Source: Halarchaeum grantii (GTDB lineage Archaea; Halobacteriota; Halobacteria; Halobacteriales; Halobacteriaceae). From it: 64,000 bases of DNA. Location: positions 124,001 to 188,000 of the forward strand of contig NZ_BMPF01000002.1 of NCBI RefSeq assembly GCF_014647455.2, written 5' to 3'. Positions 24,797 to 33,931 of this stretch are shown one piece after another. The notes under the pieces were generated by a model. It saw only the letters and a list, made by a program, of their open reading frames with translations, was not told where the DNA came from and made no database searches. The translations under genes were made by a program, and so were the position numbers. Every line of letters starts with the position of its first letter. Within the stretch, counting starts at the first letter, position 1.

Positions 24797-26296
24797 ATGA
24801 GCGACGCAGACGTGCGAACGGAGCGCGCGGCCTTCGTGGCTGCGGCGCGTGACGCCCCGCCCGGCGCGCGCGTCCCCGTCGAAGTCCGGGTGGCCGTCGA
24901 CGACCCCTTCGACGCCTATCGTCGCGCGCGCGGTACGGGGCGTTCCGACGACGCCCCCGAGGCGCACGACGAAGCGGCGGTCTTCTACGAGACGGGCGGC
25001 GGCCGCGACGGCTGGGGCTACTTCGGCGTCGACCCGGTAGCGACCACGACCGTCGGCCCCGACGAGACCGGCGTCTTCGACGCCATCGACCGCCTCTTCG
25101 AGGGCGAGACGCTCGTGCGCGCGGGCTGTGACGTCCCCTACCCCGGCGGGTTCTTCGGCTACCTCTCCTACGACGCCGCGCGCGAGACGGAGGCCATCCC
25201 GGAGACGACGACGGACGACCGTGGCGTTCCGCGCCTCGAACTCGCGACGTTCGAGGTGCTCGCGGCGTGGCGCGACCCCTTCGCGGCCGGTGACGACCTC
25301 CGCGTCGTCGCGACGCCGCGACTCGAGGGCTACGCGAGCGTTGAGGCCGCGTACGCCGACGCGCGCGAGCGGGCGCTCGCCCTCGCGGAGCGCGCGACCG
25401 AGGGCGCGTACGGCGACGAGACGCCGCCCGCGCCCGGCACGGACGCGACCTTCGAGAGCGACGCGGGGCGGGAGGCGTTCGCCGAGCGCGTCGCGCGCAT
25501 CAAGGCCGAGATACGCGCGGGCGAGACGTTCCAGACGAACGTCAGCCAGCGCCTGCGCGCGCCCGCCGCCGTCCACCCCGTGCGGGCGTACGCGGCGCTT
25601 CGCGAGGTGAACCCCGCGCCGTACGCGGGCCTCCTCGAGTTCCCGGGCTGTGACCTCGTCTCCGCGAGCCCCGAACTCCTGCTCGAGCGTCGTGGCGACG
25701 AGTTGCTCACGGAGCCAATCGCGGGCACGCGGCCGCGCGGCGAGACCGAGGCCGCGGACGCCGCCTACGAGGCGGAGCTGACGAGCGACGAGAAGGAGCG
25801 CGCGGAGCACGCGATGCTCGTCGACCTCGAGCGCAACGACCTCGCGAAGGTCTCGACGGCGGGGAGCGTCGCCGTCGAGGAGTACAGGCGAATCGACCGC
25901 TACTCGCGCGTGATGCACCTCGTCTCACTCGTCTCCGGGACGCTCCGCGAGGGCGCGACGCTCGGCGAGGCCGTCCGCGCGCTCTTCCCCGGGGGAACGA
26001 TCACGGGCGCGCCGAAGCCGCGAACGATGGCGCTCGTCGACGAGGTTGAGGCGACGCGACGCGGCCCCTACACGGGGAGTATGGCCGCCATCGGCTTCGA
26101 CGGCGACGCCACGCTCAACATCGTCATCCGGACGCTTGTCCGCACGGGCGCGGAGTACGGCCTGCGCGTGGGCGCGGGCGTCGTCCACGATTCCGACCCC
26201 GAATCGGAGTACGACGAGACGCTCGCGAAGGCCCAAGCGCTCGTGGACGCGGTGGACCGCGCACTCGCGGACGCCGATCTGGAGGTCGAGCGATGA
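24797..26296 (+). CDS. pabB: Chorismate-utilising synthase component I (PabB/TrpE family), probably aminodeoxychorismate synthase
   Basis: A 499-residue enzyme that aminates chorismate with ammonia from the PabA subunit. C-terminal chorismate-binding motifs: [71 protein letters not shown] and [15 protein letters not shown]. Operon order with pabA and a class IV aminotransferase argues for pABA. However, the key motif reads PIAGT as in anthranilate synthase rather than the PIKGT of E. coli PabB. No LLES tryptophan-feedback motif is seen near the N-terminus, so Trp control is unlikely. The shorter start (24797) is chosen by family length. It overlaps pabA by 4 nt. Confidence 0.88.
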   Translation: MSDADVRTERAAFVAAARDAPPGARVPVEVRVAVDDPFDAYRRARGTGRSDDAPEAHDEAAVFYETGGGRDGWGYFGVDPVATTTVGPDETGVFDAIDRLFEGETLVRAGCDVPYPGGFFGYLSYDAARETEAIPETTTDDRGVPRLELATFEVLAAWRDPFAAGDDLRVVATPRLEGYASVEAAYADARERALALAERATEGAYGDETPPAPGTDATFESDAGREAFAERVARIKAEIRAGETFQTNVSQRLRAPAAVHPVRAYAALREVNPAPYAGLLEFPGCDLVSASPELLLERRGDELLTEPIAGTRPRGETEAADAAYEAELTSDEKERAEHAMLVDLERNDLAKVSTAGSVAVEEYRRIDRYSRVMHLVSLVSGTLREGATLGEAVRALFPGGTITGAPKPRTMALVDEVEATRRGPYTGSMAAIGFDGDATLNIVIRTLVRTGAEYGLRVGAGVVHDSDPESEYDETLAKAQALVDAVDRALADADLEVER

Positions 26297-26934
26297 GCGC
26301 GCGCGTGCTCGTCGTGGACAACTACGACTCGTTCGTCTACAACCTCGTCGACTACGTCGCCGCGCACGTCGGCCGCGAGGCCGTCGCCGTCGAGCGCAAC
26401 GACGCCATCACCGTCGCGGACGTCCGCGCGCTCGACCCGGACGCCATCGTGGTGTCGCCCGGTCCCGGGACGCCCGCCGACGCCGGCGTCTCGACGGCGC
26501 TGTTCGCGGAGACGGAGTACCCGATACTCGGGGTGTGTCTCGGCCATCAGGCGCTCTGTGCGGCGCGCGGCGCCGATGTCGTGCGCGCGCCCGCGGTCAT
26601 CCACGGGAAGCCCTCGACGGTCACGCACGACGGCGCGGGCGTCTTCGCGGGCCTCCCGGAGACGATTTCGGTCGGGCGCTATCACTCGCTCGCCGTCGAG
26701 CAGGGGACGCTCCCCGCGCGGCTGGTGGAGAGCGCGCACACCGTCGCCGGCGACGCGGACGGCGACGCCGAGATCGTGATGGCGGTTCGGGACACGGAGC
26801 GCCCGCACGTCGGCGTCCAGTTCCACCCCGAGAGCGTCCTCACGGGCCGCCCGGAGGACCCCGCCGACCTCGACCTCGGCCGGGCGCTCGTCGCGAACTT
26901 CCTCACGGAGGTGGCCGGATGCGCTATCACGTAG
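26293..26934 (+). CDS. pabA: Glutamine amidotransferase component II (PabA/TrpG)
   Basis: A 213-residue class I glutamine amidotransferase that supplies ammonia to the chorismate enzyme. N-terminal [18 protein letters not shown], oxyanion strand VVSPGPGTP, nucleophile Cys in [11 protein letters not shown], and the His-Glu of the triad in [10 protein letters not shown]. The ATGA overlap with pabB indicates translational coupling and a 1:1 complex. Like its relatives it may serve both pABA and anthranilate synthesis. It overlaps the next gene by 16 nt. Confidence 0.93.
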   Translation: MSARVLVVDNYDSFVYNLVDYVAAHVGREAVAVERNDAITVADVRALDPDAIVVSPGPGTPADAGVSTALFAETEYPILGVCLGHQALCAARGADVVRAPAVIHGKPSTVTHDGAGVFAGLPETISVGRYHSLAVEQGTLPARLVESAHTVAGDADGDAEIVMAVRDTERPHVGVQFHPESVLTGRPEDPADLDLGRALVANFLTEVAGCAIT

Positions 26935-27770
26935 CCGGCGAGCTCGTGGACGCCGCCGACGCCACCGTGAGCGTCGCTGACCGGGGGTTCCGTTACGGCG
27001 ACGCCGGGTTCGAGACGCTGCGCGCGTACGGCGGCGGCGTCTTCCGGTGGGACGACCACGCCGACCGGCTCGCGGGCACGCTCGACGCGCTCGGCTTCGA
27101 CCGGTACCCGGACGCGGCGGACCTCCGCGAGCGCGTCCGCGAGACGCTCGCCGCGAACGAGCTCGCGGACGCCTACGTCCGCGTCTCCGTCACGCGCGGC
27201 GCACAGGGGGGGAAGCTCACGCCCGGCCCGGCGGACCCCACCGTCGTCGTCGTCGCGAAGCCGCTCCCGCGAGGAGGGGTCGCGGGCGAGGACGTCTGGG
27301 ACGCGCCCGCGAGCGCGCGCGTCATCGAAACGCGCCGCGTCCCGAGCGACGCACTCCCCGCGAGCGCGAAGACGCACAACTACCTGAACGGCGTGCTCGC
27401 CCGGACCGAACTCGACGGCGAGGACGAAGCGCTCCTCCGCGACACGGACGGCCACCTCGCGGAGGGCGCGACGAGCAACGTCTTCTGGGTGCGCGACGGC
27501 ACCCTCCACACGCCGAGTCTGGCGGGGGACGTCCTCCCGGGCGTGACGCGTCGCGTCGTCCTCGAACTCGCGGCCGACGCGGGAATCGACGTCGAGACGG
27601 GCGTCTACGAGCCCGGGGCGCTCCGACACGCCGACGAGGCGTTCCTGACGAACACGACGTGGGAGGTCCGCCCGCTCGTCGCCGTCGGCGACGCCGCGCT
27701 CCCGGTCGGTCCCGTCACCGAGCGCCTCCGCGACGCGTTCGACCGGCGCGTCGAGGCGACGCACTACTGA
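26919..27770 (+). CDS. pabC: Class IV PLP aminotransferase/lyase, probable aminodeoxychorismate lyase
   Basis: A 283-residue PLP enzyme of fold type IV. VSVADRGFRYGDAGFETLRAYGG is the diagnostic opening, the PLP Lys is in ALPASAKTHNYLNGVLAR near residue 149, and EGATSNVFWVRDGTLHTP with FLTNTTWEVRPL complete the cofactor site. As third gene of pabB-pabA it most likely releases pyruvate from aminodeoxychorismate to give p-aminobenzoate. A branched-chain or D-amino-acid transaminase is the alternative for this fold. Its start lies inside the pabA 3' end, so it belongs to the same operon. Confidence 0.85.
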   Translation: MRYHVAGELVDAADATVSVADRGFRYGDAGFETLRAYGGGVFRWDDHADRLAGTLDALGFDRYPDAADLRERVRETLAANELADAYVRVSVTRGAQGGKLTPGPADPTVVVVAKPLPRGGVAGEDVWDAPASARVIETRRVPSDALPASAKTHNYLNGVLARTELDGEDEALLRDTDGHLAEGATSNVFWVRDGTLHTPSLAGDVLPGVTRRVVLELAADAGIDVETGVYEPGALRHADEAFLTNTTWEVRPLVAVGDAALPVGPVTERLRDAFDRRVEATHY

Positions 27771-27813
27771 GGAAGCGACGCGTTCAACTCGCCGGGGCCG
27801 ATACCGGAACAGC

Positions 27814-28257
27814 ATGGATTCCGGGACGCGGATGGCGCCACTCGCGGACGTCCCCGACGCGTCGAGCCTGCTCGTCACCCTCCGCGACGAGGCCGGCGAG
27901 GACGTCGAGTTCGTCCTCGTGCGCGCCGACGGCGGCGATAGCGAGGGCGCGGAGGAGGAGGTTCGGGCGTGGCACAACGTCTGCCCGCACTGGACGGACG
28001 TCCGCTTCGACTCGGGGAGCGGCGCGGAGGTCAGAAACGGCGACCTCGTCTGCACCAAGCACGGCGCGACGTTCGGCTGTGAGAGCGGCGACTGCGACTT
28101 CGGCCCGCCCGAGGGGTCGTCGCTCACCGGCGTCGACGTCGCCGTTCGCGACGGCGGCGTCTACCTCGTGGACGAGGACTACGAGTTCGTGCGCGTCGGG
28201 GCGGCCGAGACGGAGCGCGACCGCTCGACGAACCCCGGCGAGCGCCTCGGCTTCTAG
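27814..28257 (+). CDS. Rieske-type [2Fe-2S] protein
   Basis: A 147-residue soluble single-domain Rieske protein. The cluster ligands are Cys-His in NVCPHWTDV and Cys-His in LVCTKHGATFGCESGDC, with about 35 residues between the two boxes. No membrane segment or oxygenase alpha-subunit domain is present, so it resembles stand-alone Rieske ferredoxins that pass single electrons to oxygenases or reductases. The partner is unknown; no oxygenase is adjacent. Its TAG stop is interleaved with that of the convergent regulator gene in the tetramer CTAG. Confidence 0.88.
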   Translation: MDSGTRMAPLADVPDASSLLVTLRDEAGEDVEFVLVRADGGDSEGAEEEVRAWHNVCPHWTDVRFDSGSGAEVRNGDLVCTKHGATFGCESGDCDFGPPEGSSLTGVDVAVRDGGVYLVDEDYEFVRVGAAETERDRSTNPGERLGF

Positions 28258-28544
28258 GACTCCACGACGAACGCGGGTTCCTCGATACCCTCGTGCTTGC
28301 ACTCCGGGCAGCGCGACGGCAGGTTCAACGGGTCGTCGTAGCCGTCGAAGCCGCACTCGCGGCACGCGGGCGGCCGGACGAGCAGTTCCTCCTCCGGGGA
28401 CCCGCGGACGGACTCCGCGACGTGCTCGACGTGCCCGAGCGCGGCGTGGGGCGTCACCTCGAACGTTTCGGCGAGCGAACTCGGCGTCTCCGGTCCCTCC
28501 CGAAGGGCGTCCGCGATGCGCTCGCGCGTCGTTCGTGACTCCAT
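28254..28544 (-). CDS. Helix-turn-helix regulator with zinc ribbon
   Basis: A 96-residue protein. Residues 1-50 form a predicted helix-turn-helix (TRERIADALREGPETPSSLAETFEVTPHAALGHVEHVA), and residues 60-90 form a zinc ribbon with two Cys-x2-Cys knuckles (PPACRECGFDG and SRCPECKHEG). It matches a family of small archaeal predicted transcription regulators that join HTH and Zn ribbon. The targets are unknown. It converges on the Rieske gene with a 4-nt overlap. The start ATG at 28544 excludes an unrelated upstream extension. Confidence 0.85.
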   Translation of the reverse strand: MESRTTRERIADALREGPETPSSLAETFEVTPHAALGHVEHVAESVRGSPEEELLVRPPACRECGFDGYDDPLNLPSRCPECKHEGIEEPAFVVES

Positions 28545-28633
28545 ACGCACCCGTACGGTTGTTCGGGATTTAGCTCCCTCGGTGGCCCCGTACTGCGGGG
28601 GTGTGTCGCCCGCCGGCGTCGGAGGGGAAAAGG

Positions 28634-28640
28634 ACTTAGG
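28634..28640 (+). promoter_or_regulatory. TATA-like box of the sugar nucleotidyltransferase gene
   Basis: ACTTAGG centred about 26 nt before the ATG at 28663. It supports that start against the longer in-frame ORF. Confidence 0.5.
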
Positions 28641-28662
28641 GACTGCGGGGAAGGGTTCACGT

Positions 28663-29628
28663 ATGAAAGCCGTCGTGCTGGCTGGTGGGTACGCGACGCG
28701 TCTCTGGCCCATCACCAAGAACCGGCCGAAGATGTTTCTCCCCGTCGGTGACTCCACGGTCATCGACCGAATCTTCGCCGAGATCGAGGCGGACGAACGC
28801 ATCGACGAGGTCTTCGTCTCCACGAACGAGCGCTTCGCGGACGCGTTCCGCGAGCACATCCGCGAGTCCGACTACGAGAAGCCGACGCTCTCCGTCGAGG
28901 ACACGAGCGCCGAGGACGAGAAGTTCGGCGTCGTCGGCGCGCTCGCCCAGCTCTTCGAGCGCGAGGGCGTCACGGACGACACGCTCGTCATCGCCGGCGA
29001 CAACCTCATCAGCTTCGACATCTCGGAGTTCGTCGACTTCTTCGAGGCGAAGGAGACCCCGACCATCGCCGCCTACGACGTCGGGAGCTACGAGCGCGCG
29101 AAGTCCTACGGTCTCGTCGAGCTCGACGGCGACGAGGTCATCAACTTCCAGGAGAAGCCCGAGAACCCGAAGAGCACGCTCGTCTCCATCGCCTGCTACG
29201 CCTTCCCCGAGGACGTCGTCACGTCCGGCTTCGACGAGTACCTCGGCTCCGGCGAGAACCCCGACGAACCCGGCTGGTTCGTCGAGTGGCTCCAGTCCCG
29301 GACCGGGGTCCACGCCTACACCTTCGAGGGCGCGTGGTTCGACATCGGCACCCCGGAGAGCTACCTCGACGCCGTCGCGTGGCAGCTCGACGGCGAGAAC
29401 CTCGTCCACGAGGACGCCACCGTCGAGAACACGACGCTCGGTGAGGACGTCCACGTGATGGCGGGCGCCGAGGTCGTCGACTCCAACCTCGACCGGGCGG
29501 TCGTCTTCCCGGACGCGACGCTCCACGAGTGCGACGTCCGCAACTCCATCATCGACGAGGACACCCACCTCGAAGACATCGACTTCTCGGGCGCGCTCGT
29601 CGGCGCGCACACCCGCATCACGAACTGA
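28663..29628 (+). CDS. NDP-sugar synthase / nucleotidyltransferase
   Basis: A 321-residue enzyme that joins a sugar 1-phosphate to a nucleoside triphosphate, making an activated sugar for glycan synthesis. The nucleotide-binding opening is MKAVVLAGGYATRLWPITKNRPKMFLPVG, followed by VIAGDNLISFDI with a metal Asp, and VINFQEKPENP. The C-terminal 70 residues have left-handed beta-helix-like hexads (ATVENTTLGEDVHVMAGAEVVDSNL). The base and sugar (dTTP/glucose or UTP) cannot be decided. A GT4 glycosyltransferase is encoded 7 kb away. The last 11 bases overlap the convergent kinase gene. Confidence 0.9.
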   Translation: MKAVVLAGGYATRLWPITKNRPKMFLPVGDSTVIDRIFAEIEADERIDEVFVSTNERFADAFREHIRESDYEKPTLSVEDTSAEDEKFGVVGALAQLFEREGVTDDTLVIAGDNLISFDISEFVDFFEAKETPTIAAYDVGSYERAKSYGLVELDGDEVINFQEKPENPKSTLVSIACYAFPEDVVTSGFDEYLGSGENPDEPGWFVEWLQSRTGVHAYTFEGAWFDIGTPESYLDAVAWQLDGENLVHEDATVENTTLGEDVHVMAGAEVVDSNLDRAVVFPDATLHECDVRNSIIDEDTHLEDIDFSGALVGAHTRITN

Positions 29629-30697
29629 CGGCGGCGTCCGCCTTCCCCACGAGCGTCACGTCGCGGAACTCGACGCGCGCCCCGCCGTCCGCGCCCGCTT
29701 CGAGACGCATCGACCAGCCGTGCTCGGACGCGATCGTCCCGACGATGTGGAGGCCGTAGTGGCCGCTCTCGGTGTCGAGCGAACGGCCGACGTCGCGCGC
29801 GATGACCTCGTCCGAGAACCCGGTGCCGTCGTCCGCGACGTAGAACCCGTCCCCGTCCCCGACCACGCCGACCGTCACCGTCGGGTCCGAGCGGCCGCTG
29901 TGCTCGACGGCGTTCCGGAAGAGGTTCTCGAGGAGCTGGCGAAAGCGGCTCCGGTTGGCGCGCACCTGCCACACCCCGTCCGGGAGGTCGAGCGTCGCGT
30001 CGCCCGTCGCGACGGTGTCCCACGCCGCCTGCGCGACGGCGTGGACGAGCAGCGTGTCGACGGCGTCCGCGTCGTCCGTGCGGCGAGCGCGCGCGAGCAT
30101 GTCCTCGATGATCTGGTCGATGCGGTCGATGGACTCATCGACGGTGCGGAGGTACTCGCTGTCTCGCCGATCGCGCTCGAGCGAGAGCTGTGCCTTCGCG
30201 ACGGCGAGCGGGTTGCGGAGGTCGTGCGAGAGGACGTCCGCGAACTCCTCGAGTTCGGCCTTCTGCTCGCGCAGCGTCTCCTCGCGGGCCTTGCGCTCCG
30301 TGATGTCCGTGATGATGCCGGTGAAGACGCGCTCGCCGTCGTACTCGTGCTCGCGCAGGCTCACCGACACCGGGACCTCGTGGCCGTCGGCGTGCAGCGC
30401 GGTCAGCTCGACGCCGTCCCAGTCGATGTGCCGCTCGCCGCTCTGCAGGTACTGGTCGAGACCGTTCGCGTGCGCGGAGCGGAAGCGCTCCGGAATGATG
30501 CTCATCTTCGAACTCCCGACGAGTTCCTCGGGCGCGTAGCCGAGGATGCGCTCCATCGCCGGGTTCGCGAAGACGATGACGCTGTCCTCGTCGATCGTGA
30601 GCAGTCCCTCGGACGTGTTCTCGATCAGCGCGCGCAGGAACTCGTCGTCGTCGCGCAGAGACCCCCCGCTCCGAACGAACTCGGCGGCGTTCCCCAT
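29618..30697 (-). CDS. Soluble PAS-domain sensor histidine kinase
   Basis: A 359-residue cytoplasmic kinase without membrane segments. PAS domain at residues 20-135 (ALIENTSEGLLTIDEDSVIVFANPAMERILGY), then a phosphoacceptor helix with VLSHDLRNPLAVAK, N-box LLENLFRNAVEHS, G1-box YVADDGTGF, and a G2 region with HYGLHIV. It probably senses a small ligand, light or redox change through PAS. No receiver-domain protein is adjacent, so its partner is encoded elsewhere. A TTAACC box about 28 nt upstream supports the ATG at 30697. Confidence 0.92.
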   Translation of the reverse strand: MGNAAEFVRSGGSLRDDDEFLRALIENTSEGLLTIDEDSVIVFANPAMERILGYAPEELVGSSKMSIIPERFRSAHANGLDQYLQSGERHIDWDGVELTALHADGHEVPVSVSLREHEYDGERVFTGIITDITERKAREETLREQKAELEEFADVLSHDLRNPLAVAKAQLSLERDRRDSEYLRTVDESIDRIDQIIEDMLARARRTDDADAVDTLLVHAVAQAAWDTVATGDATLDLPDGVWQVRANRSRFRQLLENLFRNAVEHSGRSDPTVTVGVVGDGDGFYVADDGTGFSDEVIARDVGRSLDTESGHYGLHIVGTIASEHGWSMRLEAGADGGARVEFRDVTLVGKADAAVSS

Positions 30698-30822
30698 TAC
30701 GGCAGACTAGGCGAGCGGGCGGGTTAAGCGTTCTCGCCTCGCGGCCCTCGTCCCGGCCGTGCGGAACGACCCCGACGGGACACACCCTCGAAGGCGGTGT
30801 CGGGCGCGGAGTGCACGGCGCG

Positions 30823-31557
30823 TCAGGCGAGTCGCGCGTCCGTGATCTCGACGCGCCCACGGTCACCCTCCCACACCGGCTCGTAGTCGAGGTCGATGGC
30901 GCGCGCCATGTGCGGGCCGTCGGTGACGAACGTCTCGAACTCGCCGCCCTCGCCGAGCGGGTGGACGCCGTACTCCTCGCTCAGGGCCGCGAGCTCGTCG
31001 AGAGCGTCGCGGTCGAGCGTCCGCCCGAGCCACGACTCATCGAGGCCGTACGCCGCGACCTGCAGGATGGTTATCTCGAAGCCCGCATCGAGCATCGCCG
31101 CACCGAGTTCGAGCGGGTCCTTCTGCCAGAGCGGCGCGAAGACCTCGCAGCCGAGGCGGTCGGCCATCGCCTGAATGCGCGACGTCTGGAACTCGCTCTC
31201 GATCGCGCCCGCCGTCACGCCCGCGAGGCCGCCGTCGAGGTCGTCGGCGAGGCGTTCGAGCGCGCGCTCCATCGGTTCGAGTTCCGCGTCGCCCTGCGCG
31301 CCCGCGTCCGTCGCGTTCGCCGCCTCGAAGTCCGCCGGCTCGACGTTCACGTGCTCGATGCCGACGCTCTCGGCCGCGAGACCCGTGAGCTCCGTCGCCG
31401 GCACGTGGTACATGTAGGAGTCCGCCGAGGGGTGGACGGTGAGGAGGCACGCGACGTCCAAGTCGGATTCGAGCGCGCGGTAGAGCGCCCAGCTCGAGTC
31501 CTTCCCGCCGGAGAACAGCGACACCCACCGTCCCTCGCCCGCGTCGAAATCGCTCAT
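30823..31557 (-). CDS. Diphthine-ammonia ligase (ATP-PPase family)
   Basis: A 244-residue enzyme that completes diphthamide on elongation factor 2, using ATP and ammonia to amidate diphthine. The ATP-pyrophosphatase loop SLFSGGKDSSWAL lies at the N-terminus, and the family motif LGCEVFAPLWQKDPLELGAAMLDAGFEI is complete, as are DESWLGRTLD and YGVHPLGEGGEFETFVTDGP. Length and start are normal; a CTAAAG box about 25 nt upstream supports the ATG. It stands alone in the minus-strand run with DUF373 and SppA. Confidence 0.9.
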   Translation of the reverse strand: MSDFDAGEGRWVSLFSGGKDSSWALYRALESDLDVACLLTVHPSADSYMYHVPATELTGLAAESVGIEHVNVEPADFEAANATDAGAQGDAELEPMERALERLADDLDGGLAGVTAGAIESEFQTSRIQAMADRLGCEVFAPLWQKDPLELGAAMLDAGFEITILQVAAYGLDESWLGRTLDRDALDELAALSEEYGVHPLGEGGEFETFVTDGPHMARAIDLDYEPVWEGDRGRVEITDARLA

Positions 31558-31593
31558 ACACGCCCGTGGGCGCCGACGGCTAAAGACTCCGCG

Positions 31594-32724
31594 CTAGCGC
31601 CTGACGGCGTCCGTGCTCTCGTCGCCGGCCGCGAAGTGACTGGAGACGCGGATGCCGACGAGGCTGACGAGCACGCCCAGCAGGACGAACGACGCGAGGC
31701 GCTCCTCCGGCGTCAGGACGGCCGCCCCGATGAGGGGGAGCGGCGGCGTGTGGAGCGGCGCGAGAACGCCCGCGCGCTCCACGAAGTAGCCCGTGAACCC
31801 GCGGACGACGAGACCGACCGCGATCGCGCCGAAGGGGAGGTTGAGGCGCGCGGCGCCGAGCGTCTCGTCGCGGATGTACTCGTCGATGAGGCGGCCGGTC
31901 GCGCCCGCGAGCGCCGCGAGCGCGAGCCACGGGACGCTGCGGTAGCCGAACGCCATCGCGGCGACGAGCACGCCCGGGTCGCCGAGCGCGGAGACGCCGA
32001 GCGCGCCCGCGAACGTCCCGACGAGCGCGAGGCCGGCCGCGATGACGTACGTGACGATGGAGACGCGCCCCGAGTAGAGCGCGTCGCGCGCCTGCCCGGG
32101 GAGGTCAGCGAGGTACTCGTCGACGCTCAGCCCCTTGTAGAGGATGAAGACGCCGATGACGGCGGTGATGGAGGCGACGGCGGCGGCGAGACTGCGCGTC
32201 ACCGTGAGCAACACCGGGAAGACGAGGAGCACCGCCCCGAGCGGGACGAGCACGCTCTCGCGGAGTTCCTCGTCCGCGAGGAACTGCTTCAGGAGGTAGT
32301 ACGTGCTCTCGATGTCGCGCGCCTGCCGGACGACGACGCGGTCGACGGCGTCCACGGGGAGGCGGCTCTCGACGACCGGAACGAGGCGTTCGTCCTCGGC
32401 GGTGTCGACGACGACGATTGCCGAGTCGGGGTCGTGTGCGGCGACGAGCTCGTCGAGTTGCGCGGCGGCCGAGCGGTCCGCGCCGACGGCCGTGTCCGCG
32501 ACGCCGGAGACGACCGCCGGCACCGCGTCGTCGCCCTCCGCGCGGAGGTCGTCCGTGAGGCGGAGCACCTCGAGGAGGCAGTTGACGCTCGAGTCCTCGG
32601 GGTCGTCCATCCCGAGCGCGACGACGAGCGATTCGACGGCCTCGCGGCCCGCGATCGGCGGGTCGACGTCGGCCTTCCGCGCCACGTCACCCGCGCGATC
32701 GACACACACGACCAGCGTACGCAT
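31594..32724 (-). CDS. DUF373 family membrane protein
   Basis: A 376-residue archaeal protein. The cytoplasmic N-terminal 170 residues (MRTLVVCVDRAGDVARKADV, then NCLLEVLRLTDDLRAEGDDAVPAVVSG) are Rossmann-like and carry the conserved family pattern. The C-terminal half has about six membrane helices (SVLVPLGAVLLVFPVLLTVTR onward). DUF373 is conserved in archaea and has no known function; a nucleotide- or cation-related sensor-transporter is possible. The gene is in a minus-strand series and starts with an ATG after a TAAAAAG run. Confidence 0.9.
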   Translation of the reverse strand: MRTLVVCVDRAGDVARKADVDPPIAGREAVESLVVALGMDDPEDSSVNCLLEVLRLTDDLRAEGDDAVPAVVSGVADTAVGADRSAAAQLDELVAAHDPDSAIVVVDTAEDERLVPVVESRLPVDAVDRVVVRQARDIESTYYLLKQFLADEELRESVLVPLGAVLLVFPVLLTVTRSLAAAVASITAVIGVFILYKGLSVDEYLADLPGQARDALYSGRVSIVTYVIAAGLALVGTFAGALGVSALGDPGVLVAAMAFGYRSVPWLALAALAGATGRLIDEYIRDETLGAARLNLPFGAIAVGLVVRGFTGYFVERAGVLAPLHTPPLPLIGAAVLTPEERLASFVLLGVLVSLVGIRVSSHFAAGDESTDAVRR

Positions 32725-32787
32725 CGGACGTCCCTACCGTCGCGGTCGGCGCGTAAAAAGACCCGCTACTGCGCTCTCGGGGGCGCG

Positions 32788-33789
32788 TCAGCGCAACTCG
32801 ACGTCCACGCCGTCCTCGCCCGCCAGCGTCCGTGCGACGCCCGCGCCGGCCGCGTACGCGACGGACTGCGCGCCGACGCGGAGCCGCCGCATCAGCCCGG
32901 GCGACGGGCGGAACTCCTCGACGGCCACCTCGACGCCGAGCGACTCCGAGAGGGCGTCCTCGGCGTCGCGCGCGGTGCCGATCTCGTCCACGAGACCGCG
33001 CTCGACGGCCTCCTCGCCGAGGAAGACGCGCGCCTCGGTGTCCCGGACGGCCGCCGGGTCGAGGTCGCGGCCCGCCGCGACGCGCTCGACGAAGGCGTCG
33101 TAGTAGTCGTCGATGAGCCCCTGGAGGTAGTCGCGGTCGTCCGCGTCGAGCTCCTTCAGCGGCTGGCCGGCGTCCTTGTACTTCCCGGCGGCGAAGCGCT
33201 CGTAGGAGACGCCGAGTTCCTCCGCGAGCTCCTTCGCGTTCACCGTCGAGCCGATGACGCCGATGCTCCCGACGAGGCTGCCCTCGCGGGCGAACAGCCG
33301 GTCGCACGTGGAGGCGATCCAGTACCCCCCGCTCGCGCACTGGTCGGTCGTGTACGCGACCGCCGGGCCGTCGAAGCGCTCGACGGCGAGGCGGATGTCG
33401 TCGCTCGGGACGATTTCGCCGCCCGGCGTGTTCAGTTTCACGAGCAGGCCCGCGACGTTCGGGTCGCCGTCCGCCGCCTCGATCTGCTCGACGATGGCGT
33501 CCGCCGGCGGCGTCACGACGCCGCCCGCGAGCCCGTCGCCGGCTCCGTCGCGCGTGATCGGGCCGTCGACGGCGACCTCCGCGACGTTGTAGTCGGCGAA
33601 CCACCCGCGCGCGAGTCGCGCCGCGCCGCGAACGGCGCCGATCGCGAACGCGATCGTGAGCACCACGCCGAGCAGTTCTGCGGTGTCGCCCGGCAGCAGG
33701 ACGAACACCGTCCAGCCGACGACGACGGCGGCGAGCGCCGCGAGGACGACGACTGCGAGCTGCCCGAGTCGGTTTCCGAGCGTATCCAT
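32788..33789 (-). CDS. sppA: Signal peptide peptidase SppA-like S49 protease
   Basis: A 333-residue membrane-anchored serine protease. Two hydrophobic segments near the N-terminus (LAVVVLAALAAVVVGWTVFVLLPG and LLGVVLTIAFAIGAV) hold it in the membrane, and the S49 domain faces outward. The nucleophile Ser is in QCASGGYWIAS, followed by the LVGSIGVIG strand, and the Lys of the dyad fits DAGQPLKELDADDRDYLQ. Such enzymes cut leftover signal peptides and membrane protein fragments. Only one S49 domain is present, as in archaeal and Gram-positive SppA. Confidence 0.9.
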   Translation of the reverse strand: MDTLGNRLGQLAVVVLAALAAVVVGWTVFVLLPGDTAELLGVVLTIAFAIGAVRGAARLARGWFADYNVAEVAVDGPITRDGAGDGLAGGVVTPPADAIVEQIEAADGDPNVAGLLVKLNTPGGEIVPSDDIRLAVERFDGPAVAYTTDQCASGGYWIASTCDRLFAREGSLVGSIGVIGSTVNAKELAEELGVSYERFAAGKYKDAGQPLKELDADDRDYLQGLIDDYYDAFVERVAAGRDLDPAAVRDTEARVFLGEEAVERGLVDEIGTARDAEDALSESLGVEVAVEEFRPSPGLMRRLRVGAQSVAYAAGAGVARTLAGEDGVDVELR

Positions 33790-33931
33790 ACCCTAGAGGG
33801 TGGTGCCCGCTACGTAAACGCTCGGGCGCACGACGAGCGCACGATCGCGCGGTGGCTACGCGGCGTGAAAACCAAAGAGAAGAGAGAGAAGACGCGGCCT
33901 CGTGGCCGCCCGGCCGTCGGTGACGGCCCGT

